Assembly: GCF_900102105.1 (NCBI RefSeq)
Contig: NZ_FNBB01000003.1
Span: 62,001 to 126,000, forward strand
Direction of reading: 5' to 3'
Length of the DNA: 64,000 nt
Source: Agrobacterium pusense
GTDB lineage: Bacteria; Pseudomonadota; Alphaproteobacteria; Rhizobiales; Rhizobiaceae
Part shown: piece after piece, positions 1 through 8,568 of the stretch
Position numbering within the stretch: the stretch's first letter is position 1
Layout of the letters: each line of letters opens with the position of its first letter
Position numbers and translations under genes: made by a program
The notes under the pieces: generated by a model
Told to the model about the DNA's origin: nothing
The model's input: the letters and a program-made list of their open reading frames with translations, nothing else
Databases searched by the model: none

Positions 1-247
1 TTGCCAGATTGAGGAAGGCTTCCGACGCCCTCACCAGATCCTTATGTGAAACGTCGGCGCGGACAATCAAACCCTGCTCAATTCCGCCTTTGTCAACATT
101 TGCAGGGGTATGGCCGGCGTTTTCCTCCGATCCCTGATCGTAGGTTTTGACCTTAATGATGCGGCGATCCACGCCGATGTTCTCCAGATATTGGACGGCG
201 CGCTTGGCGCCTTCTTCGTCTTCAAAAAGTCCCGTAACGATTGGCAT
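1..247 (-). CDS. general stress protein, YflT-like N-terminal domain (partial)
   Basis: The gene reads leftward from ATG 247-245 and leaves the window after 82 codons, so the C-terminus is unseen. A strong GGAGG Shine-Dalgarno lies just upstream of the ATG. The visible protein begins MPIVTGLFEDEEGAKRAV and has the short beta-alpha-beta pattern of the small domain found in YflT-type general stress proteins. An EcfG-type promoter (GGAAC-N16-GGTT) about 36 bases upstream fits a stress role. Function is inferred from weak similarity only. Confidence 0.6.
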   Translation of the reverse strand, partial: MPIVTGLFEDEEGAKRAVQYLENIGVDRRIIKVKTYDQGSEENAGHTPANVDKGGIEQGLIVRADVSHKDLVRASEAFLNLA

Positions 248-282
248 TGTTTCCTCCTTCCTCGCGTCCCGGCCTGATGGTG

Positions 283-307
283 AACCACGGGCGTGCCTCA
301 TCGTTCC
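283..307 (-). promoter_or_regulatory. EcfG-type general-stress promoter
   Basis: On the minus strand GGAAC (307-303) is followed by exactly 16 bases and GGTT (286-283), one mismatch from the alphaproteobacterial EcfG consensus GGAAC-N16-CGTT. The predicted transcription start is about 30 bases before the stress-gene ATG at 247. Confidence 0.5.
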
Positions 308-351
308 TTCACAGTGATCACGGGTTGTTGTCCCGATCGTGAGCAAAGAGG

Positions 352-376
352 GGAACGCATCTCCGCAAGCGGAGTT
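352..376 (+). promoter_or_regulatory. EcfG-type promoter for the cytochrome oxidase operon
   Basis: GGAAC (352-356), 16 bases, then AGTT (373-376): one mismatch from the EcfG consensus, facing the oxidase operon. It lies back to back with the promoter at 283-307. Transcription would start near 383, leaving very little leader before the TTG at 392. Either a start further downstream is used or this element is not the main promoter. Confidence 0.4.
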
Positions 377-391
377 GGGTGAGGGGTAGAA

Positions 392-1162
392 TTGACATGG
401 GGGCTCGAGACTTTGAGCGAAACAACTGTTCCGTACTGCGGACCAGCACCTGATTTCACCGACCTTGCATATGCATGGAACCTCGATCCGGTTCTCATCG
501 CGATAATAGCGCTCGCAACCGTTCTGCTGTTTGGGACAGCGACCCAACAGGGGTCTTTCTTGCAGTGCGCCGCCATAATCTGCATTCTTGTCGTTGCGTT
601 CGTATCGCCGCTTTGTGCGCTGACGACGGCACTTTTCTCCGCACGGGTTTTCCATCATTTCATATTGATTGCCGTCCTTGCGCCATTGCTTGCGCTAAAC
701 CTTGAAGGACGCCTGCCGCGCTTACCCTGGCGGCTCCCAGCCCTGACGGAAATTCCGTTTCTCGCGCATACCATCGTCTATTGGGCCTGGCATCTGCCGC
801 CGGGTTATTCATTCGCGCTTTCAAACTCCCTTGCTTACTGGGGCATGCAGCTCGCCTTGATTGTAACCGCTGTCTGGCTATGGAGGACGATGCTCGTCTC
901 TGCCGGACCGGGAAGGAGAATTGCGCTCGCACTTGCAACGATGGCGCAGATGGGCTTCCTCGCAGCCATCCTGACATTTGCTCCTTATCCGCTTTTTGCA
1001 GAGCATCTGCTCACGACCGAGTCTTATGGGATGACAGCGCTCGAAGATCAGCAGCTTTCGGGCCTCATCATGTGGACATTCGGTCTTGTCCCCTATCTCG
1101 TCGTTGCGCTTTCCTCCGTCCGGACCATGCTGCACATGACTGCATGGCGGGGGGTGGAATGA
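392..1162 (+). CDS. cytochrome c oxidase assembly factor, Caa3_CtaG family
   Basis: A 256-residue polytopic membrane protein with about seven hydrophobic segments. The family signature is visible as paired histidines in a membrane context (FHHFILIAVLAPL) and the W-HLPP motif (YWAWHLPPGYSF). Caa3_CtaG proteins assist assembly of copper-containing cytochrome oxidases in the inner membrane. The start chosen is TTG 392 behind GAGGGG; TTG 413 is an in-frame alternative. Its last codons overlap the next gene by four bases (ATGA), so the two are translationally coupled. It heads the oxidase operon, which supports the role. Confidence 0.8.
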   Translation: MTWGLETLSETTVPYCGPAPDFTDLAYAWNLDPVLIAIIALATVLLFGTATQQGSFLQCAAIICILVVAFVSPLCALTTALFSARVFHHFILIAVLAPLLALNLEGRLPRLPWRLPALTEIPFLAHTIVYWAWHLPPGYSFALSNSLAYWGMQLALIVTAVWLWRTMLVSAGPGRRIALALATMAQMGFLAAILTFAPYPLFAEHLLTTESYGMTALEDQQLSGLIMWTFGLVPYLVVALSSVRTMLHMTAWRGVE

Positions 1163-1659
1163 TCGCGCTCTTCAAATTTGTCCATTTTTTAGCGATCTCT
1201 GTCTGGATCGCAGGCCTTGTCAGTCTTCCCGGTCTCTACGTGCAACGTGCGCATGTCCAAAACGATGACGATCGTTTCCGCCTGCAAAAGATCGTGCGGT
1301 TTTCCTATGTAAAGGTGTTGTCGCCAGCCGCTTTTTTCGCAGTCGCGTCCGGAACCACGCTTATTTTCCTGCAATCCACGTACTTATCATGGTTCAGCGC
1401 AAAGCTCGCCCTTGTGGCTATTCTTGTGTTTCTACACGTGCTTACGGGCTTGGTCATTCTCCGTCTCTTTAACGACGGCGAGATCTATCCTGTGTGGCGT
1501 TTCATTGTCGTCACGGCGTTCACCAGCATCATAGCCCTTGGCATCGTCTATCTGGCGCTCGCGAAACCGGAGATACCCGCACTGCTGCCTGACTGGTTCC
1601 ATGAGCCTGGGGCACTAAAGCGTAACATCGCCCCCCTCATTCCTTGGGAGACACCATGA
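1159..1659 (+). CDS. CopD/HemJ-like four-helix membrane protein
   Basis: 166 residues with four predicted transmembrane helices, beginning MIALFKFVHFLAISVW. The H-x6-W pattern in helix 1 and the overall size resemble the CopD/YphA group, which includes copper-handling and haem-associated membrane proteins. It starts inside the stop of the upstream assembly factor. A role in copper or haem delivery to the oxidase is an inference from position; no catalytic residue pattern proves it. Its 3' end overlaps the convergent DUF2231 gene by 23 bases. Confidence 0.65.
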   Translation: MIALFKFVHFLAISVWIAGLVSLPGLYVQRAHVQNDDDRFRLQKIVRFSYVKVLSPAAFFAVASGTTLIFLQSTYLSWFSAKLALVAILVFLHVLTGLVILRLFNDGEIYPVWRFIVVTAFTSIIALGIVYLALAKPEIPALLPDWFHEPGALKRNIAPLIPWETP

Positions 1660-2134
1660 GGCCGATGCCGTGATCGAATATCAGCTTTCCGCCGTGCCAG
1701 CCCGCGAGCGCGGTAAGGACCGAAGCAAGGAGGGACAGGCCGAGCCCATGCGGCAAAATCTCGATCATGCCGAATGTCCTCCCTCCCCAATTGGCGCCTG
1801 CCACGGAGATCAGCGCTATTGCGGCCACACCATGCGCCCAGCTGGCAACCCGGGCGCGAATTCCCGCGACAAGAAGCAGTTCCGCCGTGCCGATGATGCC
1901 GGCTGCGACGCCGCTGAAAAAAGCGCCTCCAGATGCCCAGACTCCGGCGCGAACCCAGAACTCGTCTGCGGACCACCAATAAAGGAGGTCGCAAGCCAAT
2001 GTCGTGATGACAAGGGCAATAGGGAAATGAACGGTCATTGCGTGCAGTGGATGGCCGGCAACGGCGATTGCGGAGTCCGTCGTCTTCTCCTCCACCTTGG
2101 AGATGACCGGGTTGGGTGCGTCGCTTTTTTCCAT
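1637..2134 (-). CDS. DUF2231 family membrane protein
   Basis: 165 residues, four hydrophobic segments after a short hydrophilic N-terminus. The characteristic start of the domain, GHPLHAMTVHFPIAL, is present at about residues 27-41 and matches DUF2231, a family often encoded next to oxidases or cytochromes and suspected to bind haem. It lies on the strand opposite to its neighbours, inside the oxidase cluster, with its 3' end overlapping the CopD-like gene and its 5' end close to the subunit II start. No biochemical function is established for the family. Confidence 0.75.
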   Translation of the reverse strand: MEKSDAPNPVISKVEEKTTDSAIAVAGHPLHAMTVHFPIALVITTLACDLLYWWSADEFWVRAGVWASGGAFFSGVAAGIIGTAELLLVAGIRARVASWAHGVAAIALISVAGANWGGRTFGMIEILPHGLGLSLLASVLTALAGWHGGKLIFDHGIGLMVSPKE

Positions 2135-2185
2135 CTGAAGTTTCCTTTTCGACCGCTAACCCGCGGGAGAAGCGCGGGGTTCCGT

Positions 2186-2854
2186 TTGATAGCGCTCATT
2201 CCTCTGCTTTTGCTGGTTTCCGCTTGCTCCGGTGACCTCTCGACACTGGCGCCGGCAGGCCCGGCCAGTCGCAAGGTCGCGCTGCTGTGGTGGGTAATGT
2301 TGGGCGGCGCCTGCGCAATCTTCATGCTGATTGCCGTTCTGTTGGCGTTGGTCTTTTTCAGCCCGGCCTCCCTTGCTCGGGTGAAAACGCACCATTGGCT
2401 GATCGGCGGCGGCATCGGGTTCCCCATACCGATCCTGACGGCCCTGGTGGCTTTTTCATTCATGCAAGGAGAATCCCTGCTGCCACAGTCCGGGAGCGAT
2501 CCGCTTCGCATATATGCGGTTTCGCGCATGTGGAAATGGGAGTTTGCTTACGAAACACCGACCGGAGAAGTCCGCATTTCCGACGTGATGCATATGCCGG
2601 TGGGCCGTGATGTCATTGTAGAGGTCACCAGTGACGATGTCATTCACAGCTTCTGGGTTCCAAGGCTTGGCGGAAAGATCGACGCCATCCCCGGACTTTC
2701 CAACAAGATTGCCCTCAGGGCGGATCAGACCGGCACCTTCGGCGGCATCTGCGCGGAATATTGCGGTACCGGCCATGCCGGCATGAGTTTCCGCGTTGTT
2801 GCTCACACGGAGAGCGAGTTTTCAAAGGTGATCGGGGGTTTGGGACAACGCTGA
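2186..2854 (+). CDS. coxB: cytochrome c oxidase subunit II (CuA-binding)
   Basis: A 222-residue lipoprotein-type subunit II. TTG 2186 gives a signal peptide with lipobox VSAC (Cys14), then two transmembrane helices (about 33-58 and 72-92) and a periplasmic cupredoxin domain. The full CuA set is visible: HSFWVPRLGGKIDAIPG and CAEYCGTGHAGM, that is C-x3-C-x3-H-x2-M. The enzyme therefore takes electrons from cytochrome c, not quinol. The reading frame stays open for 500 bases upstream, but that part is opposite DUF2231 and has no subunit II features. The stop and the next ATG share one base (TGATG). Confidence 0.88.
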   Translation: MIALIPLLLLVSACSGDLSTLAPAGPASRKVALLWWVMLGGACAIFMLIAVLLALVFFSPASLARVKTHHWLIGGGIGFPIPILTALVAFSFMQGESLLPQSGSDPLRIYAVSRMWKWEFAYETPTGEVRISDVMHMPVGRDVIVEVTSDDVIHSFWVPRLGGKIDAIPGLSNKIALRADQTGTFGGICAEYCGTGHAGMSFRVVAHTESEFSKVIGGLGQR

Positions 2855-5352
2855 TGAATGATGTGCGCACACCGAAGAAACACTCGTCATTAAGGCTTCA
2901 CCGCGAACTCAATGAGGTCTGGAGTTCGGGCACCGGATTTCGGCGTCTCGCAGCGGTCAACCACACCGTCATAGGCAAACGCTTCATGGTGACCGCGCTT
3001 GTTTTCTTTGCCATAGGCGGGTTCCTGGGCATGCTCATCCGGACACAACTGGCCACGTCATCAAACGCCTTCATGGATGCCGAGCAATATGCGCAGGTCT
3101 TCACGATGCACGGCACGATCATGATGTTTCTGTTCGCAATTCCTTTTTTTGAGGGACTTTCGATTTACGTCCTGCCGAAGCTCATCGGCGCCAGGGACCT
3201 CGCTTTTCCCCGCCTGTCCGCCTATGGCTACTGGTGTTACCTCTTCGGCGGCGGAATGCTGATTTTCGCCCTTATTGGCGGGGCTGCGCCTGCGGGGGGC
3301 TGGTTCATGTACACGCCGCTGTCGTCATCGCAATACAGTCCCGGGATCAATGCCGACATCTGGCTTCTTGGCATTACCTTCGTGGAGATTTCCGCTATCA
3401 GCGCGGCGATCGAAATCATCGTGACGATCCTGAGGTTGCGTGCACCCGGCATGTCCCTCGACAGGATGCCGGTCTTCGCCTGGTACATGCTCGTTGTCGC
3501 CGCGATGATGCTGATCGGTTTTCCGCCGCTGATCCTCGGTTCGATATTGCTGGAGGCTGAACGGGCCTTCGATATCCCGTTTTTTGACCCGCAACGCGGC
3601 GGTAGCCCGCTTCTGTGGCAACACCTCTTTTGGCTGTTCGGCCACCCCGAGGTCTACATCATCTTTCTGCCGGCGGCCGGAGCCCTGTCGACAATTATCC
3701 CCGTTCTGGCAGGAACGCGCCTGATTGGTTACAACATCATCGTTGCGGCGTTGATCGCCATGGCTTTCCTGTCCTTCGGACTGTGGGTGCACCACATGTA
3801 CACGGTGGGCATCCCCCATGTGGCGCTGTCGTTTTTTTCTGCCGCGAGCGCGCTTGTCACCATCCCGACAGCGATCCAGATATTCGCCTGGCTTGGAACC
3901 ATCGCAAGCGGCAAGCCGACGATGAGCGTTCCCATGCTCCACATCCTCGGGTTTTTCTGCGTGTTCGTCATCGGCGGCCTGACCGGCGTCATGCTGGCCA
4001 TGGTACCCTTCGATCAGCAGGCGCATGATACACATTTTGTGGTGGCGCATCTTCATTATGTCCTGGTCGGGGGATTTCTCTTTCCCATGCTCGCCGGGCT
4101 TTATTACTGGGTGCCGCATATCAGCGGGCGCCAGCCCGTACAGCACCTTTCCAGGGCCGCGTTCTGGATGATCTTCATCGGCTTCAATCTCACATTCTTC
4201 ATGATGCACCTGACCGGGCTGCTGGGCATGCCGAGGCGTGTTTTTTCCTATCCAGAGGCTTCCCCCTGGGAGTGGCTCAATCTTCTCTCCTCAATTGGTA
4301 GCTTCATAATGGCCGCGGGCTTCATGCTGGTGGTGCTGGACTTCGCGCTGCTGTTTCGCTACGGGCGCGCCTTCAGGCGCAATCCGTGGGATGCCGGTAC
4401 CCTTGAATGGGCGATGCCGACCCCGCCAGCGGCCTATGCCTTTGCGTCACAGCCGGAAGTGACTGCTAGAGCGGACAGCCTTCCGATCAACCGGATCGCG
4501 GCGACGCTCGCCGCGGGTAAAGGGTACCTCGGCTTTGTGAGATCCAGGAAAATGGAGACCATGGGGACGGATGCCGTAACCGGTGCGCCGCTGCAGATCG
4601 TCGTGTTGCCAGGACCAAGCTTTCTTCCCTTGCTGACTGCCATGTCCACGGCCGCCTTTTTCATCGCATTGCTTCTCAAGGCCTATCCGGTGGCGGTTTT
4701 CGCTCTCGTCATTATTGCTTTGCTCTTCCTGGCGTGGACGCCGAACGATGATGCCAGACAGGAACGCGGACCCGTCGTCGCGCGTGGAGAAGAACGTTTT
4801 CCGCTTCATTACGAATGCGCCGATGCTCCGTCCGTCATGGCGGTGAAACTTGCCCTGATTGCGGATACGACGCTTTTTTCCTCATTGCTTTTCGGCGGGC
4901 TTTTCCTCTGGATTTCCGCTGGTGGCGAAAAGATCGTCTGGCCGCAGTCGATATCACTGCAGACGGTTTTCCTGTTGAGCGCCGCTGTAGCCGCCATCTT
5001 TGGCGCACTGGCGAGACATCTGAGAGCGGCTGTGACGATGGCGATCATCAGCACGATTGCCTACGTGGCGGCGATCGTCTGTGGTGCAATGGTGCTGCGG
5101 GAGGAATATACGGCGGTAAGCCATGCAATCCACGGCGTTTCGGCTGCGGTCAACGTTTATCTCCTTTTGCACGGATTTGTCGGCCTGATCCTTGTGGCAT
5201 TCGGGTGTTGGCGTCTGTCGAATGGCTACGTCTCGGACCGTCGCCAAAACGACCTTCGCATAGGCACCCTCTGGCATGTTCACTTGCTTTTCGCGACAGG
5301 CATATCGTTTCTTTTCCTACAGACACTACGGTCATTAACGGAGGGAGGCTGA
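2854..5352 (+). CDS. fused cytochrome c oxidase subunits I and III
   Basis: 832 residues. The first ~550 form a haem-copper oxidase subunit I: MHGTIMMFLF carries a haem-a histidine, GHPEVY (about residues 263-268) contains the CuB His and the cross-linked Tyr, HHMYTVG gives the CuB His pair, and DTHFVVAHLHYV holds the haem ligands of helix X. From about residue 652 a shortened subunit III follows (five hydrophobic segments; LWHVHLLFATGISFLFLQ near the end). HPEVY indicates an A-type proton-pumping oxidase. The fusion resembles the alternative CoxMN-type oxidases of rhizobia and caa3 enzymes. The ATG at 2854 overlaps the subunit II stop. Confidence 0.88.
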   Translation: MNDVRTPKKHSSLRLHRELNEVWSSGTGFRRLAAVNHTVIGKRFMVTALVFFAIGGFLGMLIRTQLATSSNAFMDAEQYAQVFTMHGTIMMFLFAIPFFEGLSIYVLPKLIGARDLAFPRLSAYGYWCYLFGGGMLIFALIGGAAPAGGWFMYTPLSSSQYSPGINADIWLLGITFVEISAISAAIEIIVTILRLRAPGMSLDRMPVFAWYMLVVAAMMLIGFPPLILGSILLEAERAFDIPFFDPQRGGSPLLWQHLFWLFGHPEVYIIFLPAAGALSTIIPVLAGTRLIGYNIIVAALIAMAFLSFGLWVHHMYTVGIPHVALSFFSAASALVTIPTAIQIFAWLGTIASGKPTMSVPMLHILGFFCVFVIGGLTGVMLAMVPFDQQAHDTHFVVAHLHYVLVGGFLFPMLAGLYYWVPHISGRQPVQHLSRAAFWMIFIGFNLTFFMMHLTGLLGMPRRVFSYPEASPWEWLNLLSSIGSFIMAAGFMLVVLDFALLFRYGRAFRRNPWDAGTLEWAMPTPPAAYAFASQPEVTARADSLPINRIAATLAAGKGYLGFVRSRKMETMGTDAVTGAPLQIVVLPGPSFLPLLTAMSTAAFFIALLLKAYPVAVFALVIIALLFLAWTPNDDARQERGPVVARGEERFPLHYECADAPSVMAVKLALIADTTLFSSLLFGGLFLWISAGGEKIVWPQSISLQTVFLLSAAVAAIFGALARHLRAAVTMAIISTIAYVAAIVCGAMVLREEYTAVSHAIHGVSAAVNVYLLLHGFVGLILVAFGCWRLSNGYVSDRRQNDLRIGTLWHVHLLFATGISFLFLQTLRSLTEGG

Positions 5353-5353
5353 G

Positions 5354-5677
5354 ATGCGCTATCGAACAGGCTTCAGTCTTGCTGGGCCCTTCATCACCTG
5401 GGCCCTGTGCTTTCTCACATTATATGCTGTGCAATTCGTCGGCTGTGCCTGGGGGTGGGATACGCGCTCCTGGGCCGGTGTTTCGATCCTTCGATCCGTA
5501 CTGCTTGCTCTGTTCGGCTTATCGCTTTTCCTGCTTGTGCTGTGGATGAGGAAATTGCGGAGCAATCAAAAGTTGGGGAGCGATATCCTTTCGGTAATCT
5601 CTCATGCGGCAGCGCTCGCGGCGTTTGCTTCCACCGCTTTGGTTTTTCCCGGCGTGTTTTGGCTTAGCCTGTGTTAA
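5354..5677 (+). CDS. small membrane protein of the oxidase operon
   Basis: 107 residues with about three hydrophobic segments, starting one base after the stop of the fused subunit I/III. I recognise no family. In size and position it resembles the small last proteins of CoxMNOP-type operons, which may stand in for the helices missing from a shortened subunit III or act as an accessory subunit IV. That is inference. The frame closes at 5677 and is followed by about 77 bases before the convergent peptidase gene. Confidence 0.6.
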   Translation: MRYRTGFSLAGPFITWALCFLTLYAVQFVGCAWGWDTRSWAGVSILRSVLLALFGLSLFLLVLWMRKLRSNQKLGSDILSVISHAAALAAFASTALVFPGVFWLSLC

Positions 5678-5754
5678 GGCGATAACATCCGTCGCCGCAT
5701 GTTCAAAGCTGCATCTGCGCTTCCAGCGGGCGGGACGGAAGCGGCGCGATGGGG

Positions 5755-6876
5755 TCAGCGGGGTGAACTCTGAGCCAGAAGTCTGGCAACCGCGTCGGCG
5801 TCTATTGCCTCGATGCGGTATCGATCGTGGGGTGTGCCACCTGTTGTTTCCGCGGCGACCATCGCATTGATCACCGTCTCTTCCACGCTCTGCACCACGG
5901 CCTGATAGACCGGATCAAGCACATCGTCATTGACCATGTCGATGCTCAACAACGGTCCGGCCTTATGGCGCATCGGGTGTGGATTGGCCGTCGAAAAAGC
6001 GAGAAAAATGTCGCCGGAACTATTGCCGCCGACTGTGCCGTTGCGGCCGATGCCTATCGCGCCGCGCCGCGCCAGCTTCCGCAGCTGGTGCGGCGCAAGT
6101 GGCAGGTCAGTGGCAATCACAACGATGATCGAGCCTCGTTCGGACAGCCCCGGGTTTTCTTGTTGCAGCAGTTTTCCTACGGGTAGGCCGCCAATTGTCA
6201 GCCAGTCCCGCTGGCCGTGATTGGCCTGCACCAACGCCGCGACGGTGAACTCCTTGTCGTCAATTGCGATCAGGCGCGAGGCAGTGCCCGTGCCGCCCTT
6301 GAAACCGTAGGCAATCATACCCGTGCCGCCGCCGACATTGCCCTCAGCGACCGGACCGCTTCTCGCAGCGTTCAACGCCTCCAGGACGTGCTCGACCGCG
6401 ACGTGTTGGCCGTTGATGTCGTTGAGCATGCCGTCATAGGTTTCTGCCACCACAGGCATGATCCACAAGTGGTCGTCTCCCTCGTAGGTCGATGCAAATC
6501 GGTCAATCATCCATCGCACAGCGCTTTGATGGGCGATACCTACGCTGTGCGTGTTGGTAATCAGGACAGGCCCGACAAAGTAGCCCCCGTCCTCGATCCA
6601 GTGAGATCCCGTCATCTCACCATTGCCATTGAAACGATGAATGCCAGCGAATACCGGTACTGGTTCGCCCGCTGCGGCGTGCGGCAGTATCGCCGTCACG
6701 CCGGTACGCACCGGCAACTTGCGACCGGGGCGGGGTGTCTCTTCACGGATCGTCGAAAAGCCGACATGGATACCGGCGATGTCGGTGATGGCGTTGAGTG
6801 GGCCGGGCGTGCCGTCGAAGGCAATACCGAAGTCACGCGCGCGTTTTTTGCCTGCTGAGGTCGTCTCGCTGATCAT
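5755..6876 (-). CDS. P1 (DmpA/BapA) family aminopeptidase
   Basis: 373 residues, matching the usual length of the DmpA family (D-aminopeptidase/L-aminopeptidase and beta-peptidyl aminopeptidases). These are made as precursors and self-cleave before a serine that then acts as the N-terminal nucleophile. The autoprocessing motif GGNSSGD is visible at about residue 283, and the N-terminus carries the typical PGPLNAITDIAGIHVG. No signal peptide is seen, so it is probably cytoplasmic. It is the last gene of the operon running from 12576, 26 bases after the DeoR gene, suggesting that imported peptide-like or beta-amino compounds are hydrolysed inside the cell. Confidence 0.87.
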   Translation of the reverse strand: MISETTSAGKKRARDFGIAFDGTPGPLNAITDIAGIHVGFSTIREETPRPGRKLPVRTGVTAILPHAAAGEPVPVFAGIHRFNGNGEMTGSHWIEDGGYFVGPVLITNTHSVGIAHQSAVRWMIDRFASTYEGDDHLWIMPVVAETYDGMLNDINGQHVAVEHVLEALNAARSGPVAEGNVGGGTGMIAYGFKGGTGTASRLIAIDDKEFTVAALVQANHGQRDWLTIGGLPVGKLLQQENPGLSERGSIIVVIATDLPLAPHQLRKLARRGAIGIGRNGTVGGNSSGDIFLAFSTANPHPMRHKAGPLLSIDMVNDDVLDPVYQAVVQSVEETVINAMVAAETTGGTPHDRYRIEAIDADAVARLLAQSSPR

Positions 6877-6902
6877 TGGTCCCTCCGATTTTCAGGCAGC
6901 TT

Positions 6903-7664
6903 TCAACAAATGGTCAGTTTCACGTCGTTGTTGTCCAGGCTTTCTGTCAGATCTTCGCCCAGCGCCTTATCGGTAACGACGTGCGTGATGTCCCGCCAAG
7001 CGGCATAGCGCGCGGGGAAGAGGCGGTCGTGCTTGGAATGATCGGCGACCACGACGGTGCGCGCTGCGCGAGAGACCATCGCGCTGTAGACCGCGCCACA
7101 CTCCAGGAGGGCGTCCGAAGGGCCGTCTGGACCCAGACCGCTTGCGCCAAGAATGGCGAAATCGGCGTAGAAGGAATTGAGGAATGACACGGCATAGGCA
7201 CCGACCGTCGCGCCCTCGGTGGCGTGATAGTCGCCGGGGAGCATGACCACCTTGATTGTCGGGTTGATGGCAAGCACGGTCGCCACACCAAAGGAATGAG
7301 TGAGTACAGTGATGTTCTTCATCTCGACTGCTACGCGCCGCGCGGTGTGCACTGTCGTCGAGCCCGAGCCGATCATAAGCACCTGAGCGCCCTTAAGTAT
7401 CTGGACGGCCGCCTTGGCGATCCTTTCGCGCTCGCCGACAAAGAGCGCATGGCGCTCGGTCACCGAAGGCTCGGTGGAAAGCGAACGCACGGCGCCGCCA
7501 TAGGTGCGGTTGAGCAGACCCTGTTCGGTCATCTCGTCCAGATCGCGCCGAATTGTCTCTGTCGAGACGTCTAGGCGCCGGGCAAGTTCAGCAACGCGCA
7601 GGCTCGGTGCCTGGTTAAGTTCAGTCAGGATGCGCGACTGGCGCACGCTTTTCGGTTTTTTCAT
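6903..7664 (-). CDS. DeoR family transcriptional regulator
   Basis: 253 residues. An N-terminal DeoR-type winged helix (RQSRILTELNQ, then LRVAELARRLDVSTETIRRDL at about residues 9-45) precedes a DeoRC sensor domain. The sensor domain resembles the ribose-5-phosphate isomerase fold and contains MIGSGSTT, a phosphosugar-type loop. DeoR proteins usually bind phosphorylated intermediates, so the product of the neighbouring kinase (15053-16042) is a reasonable effector candidate. It lies inside the transporter operon and probably controls it, the SDR gene and the kinase operon through the shared sites at 12647, 12850 and 16089. Confidence 0.88.
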   Translation of the reverse strand: MKKPKSVRQSRILTELNQAPSLRVAELARRLDVSTETIRRDLDEMTEQGLLNRTYGGAVRSLSTEPSVTERHALFVGERERIAKAAVQILKGAQVLMIGSGSTTVHTARRVAVEMKNITVLTHSFGVATVLAINPTIKVVMLPGDYHATEGATVGAYAVSFLNSFYADFAILGASGLGPDGPSDALLECGAVYSAMVSRAARTVVVADHSKHDRLFPARYAAWRDITHVVTDKALGEDLTESLDNNDVKLTIC

Positions 7665-7805
7665 CGCGCCTCACTCCCAATGGCTTTCCAGCGCAAAACT
7701 CGGCCGCGTGGGGAACAGCTCAGTGCGCCGTGTTCAGCTGCAGCAGAGACGGAGGAATTCTTGTCGGCATAAAGGGCTTCGAGTGCTTTCATCGACCAAG
7801 TTGTG

Positions 7806-8558
7806 TCAGGAACACTCTGGGCGAACAAGCCCGGGGCGACTTTCGTCCCCGATTGTTTCATGCTTTGGCTGCGGCAGATAGCCGACCAACTCTTCCGTGG
7901 TCATCACGTTGGCATAGATCATGTGCAGTCTGGTCAGTTCACTGACGTGGAGTTCCATGGAGCCTGCTGCACACGCGTCATCGACGACGATGACGTCGAA
8001 GCTCTCGTCAGCGAGGCTGCGGACGGTGGAAGATATACACTGGTCGGTAAAAATCCCGGCGCAAACAACGTGGGTGATGCCCATATTGGTCAGCACAAGC
8101 CTGAGATTCGTGCCCGTCAGCGCGCTGTCGGTGGTTTTGGTGACAACGATCTCACCGTCCTGGGGGGCAACCTGCGAAAGTATCTGCGAAGCTTGCTCAT
8201 CCTTCGGAAGCAAAAGATTGTTCCATCCCGGCTTCTTCTGGCTGAGGGAACGATCCCGGCCATCGGTGCGCAGACAAGCAATTCGCGCGAAAAACACGTC
8301 GAGGCCGAGTGCGCGAAACCGTTCTATGAGACGCCGGGTATTGGGAATGACGGTGTCATGCATGCGCTCGTGAAACGGCGTCCAGGCGTGATAGCGGACA
8401 AGATCATCACCAGAGAGCGTGTCGGGAGCTGGGCGATCGAGATACGTGTTCTGCATGTCGATGACGAGAAGCGCCACCTTGCCCTTTTCAAGCGTCGGAT
8501 CGTCGGGTTCCGGAGCGCCCTGATAGTAGAATGAACGGCGGTCGGTTTTCCAGTTCAT
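7806..8558 (-). CDS. isochorismatase-like cysteine hydrolase
   Basis: 250 residues of the isochorismatase-like superfamily. The catalytic triad is visible: Asp in LLVIDMQNTY (about residue 33), Lys in VVTKTTDS (about 134) and the nucleophile Cys in GIFTDQCIS (about 173). Members with this triad hydrolyse amides such as N-carbamoylsarcosine, N-carbamoylputrescine, biuret or nicotinamide; no substrate can be read from the sequence. It follows the second permease gene by 10 bases. An amidase in a polyamine-type transporter operon suggests it acts on the imported nitrogen compound. A 141-base gap separates it from the DeoR gene. Confidence 0.85.
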   Translation of the reverse strand: MNWKTDRRSFYYQGAPEPDDPTLEKGKVALLVIDMQNTYLDRPAPDTLSGDDLVRYHAWTPFHERMHDTVIPNTRRLIERFRALGLDVFFARIACLRTDGRDRSLSQKKPGWNNLLLPKDEQASQILSQVAPQDGEIVVTKTTDSALTGTNLRLVLTNMGITHVVCAGIFTDQCISSTVRSLADESFDVIVVDDACAAGSMELHVSELTRLHMIYANVMTTEELVGYLPQPKHETIGDESRPGLVRPECS

Positions 8559-8568
8559 CGAGGCGTCC

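Noticed and set aside
1670-2185. Long 5' extension of the subunit II reading frame
   Set aside because: This part is antisense to DUF2231 and has shadow composition; the lipoprotein signal at 2186 marks the real start.
7661-7861. 66-codon frame between the isochorismatase-like and DeoR genes, with an ATGA overlap to DeoR
   Set aside because: It has no ribosome site, overlaps the hydrolase 3' end by 56 bases and shows no family features; the ATGA overlap is probably chance.
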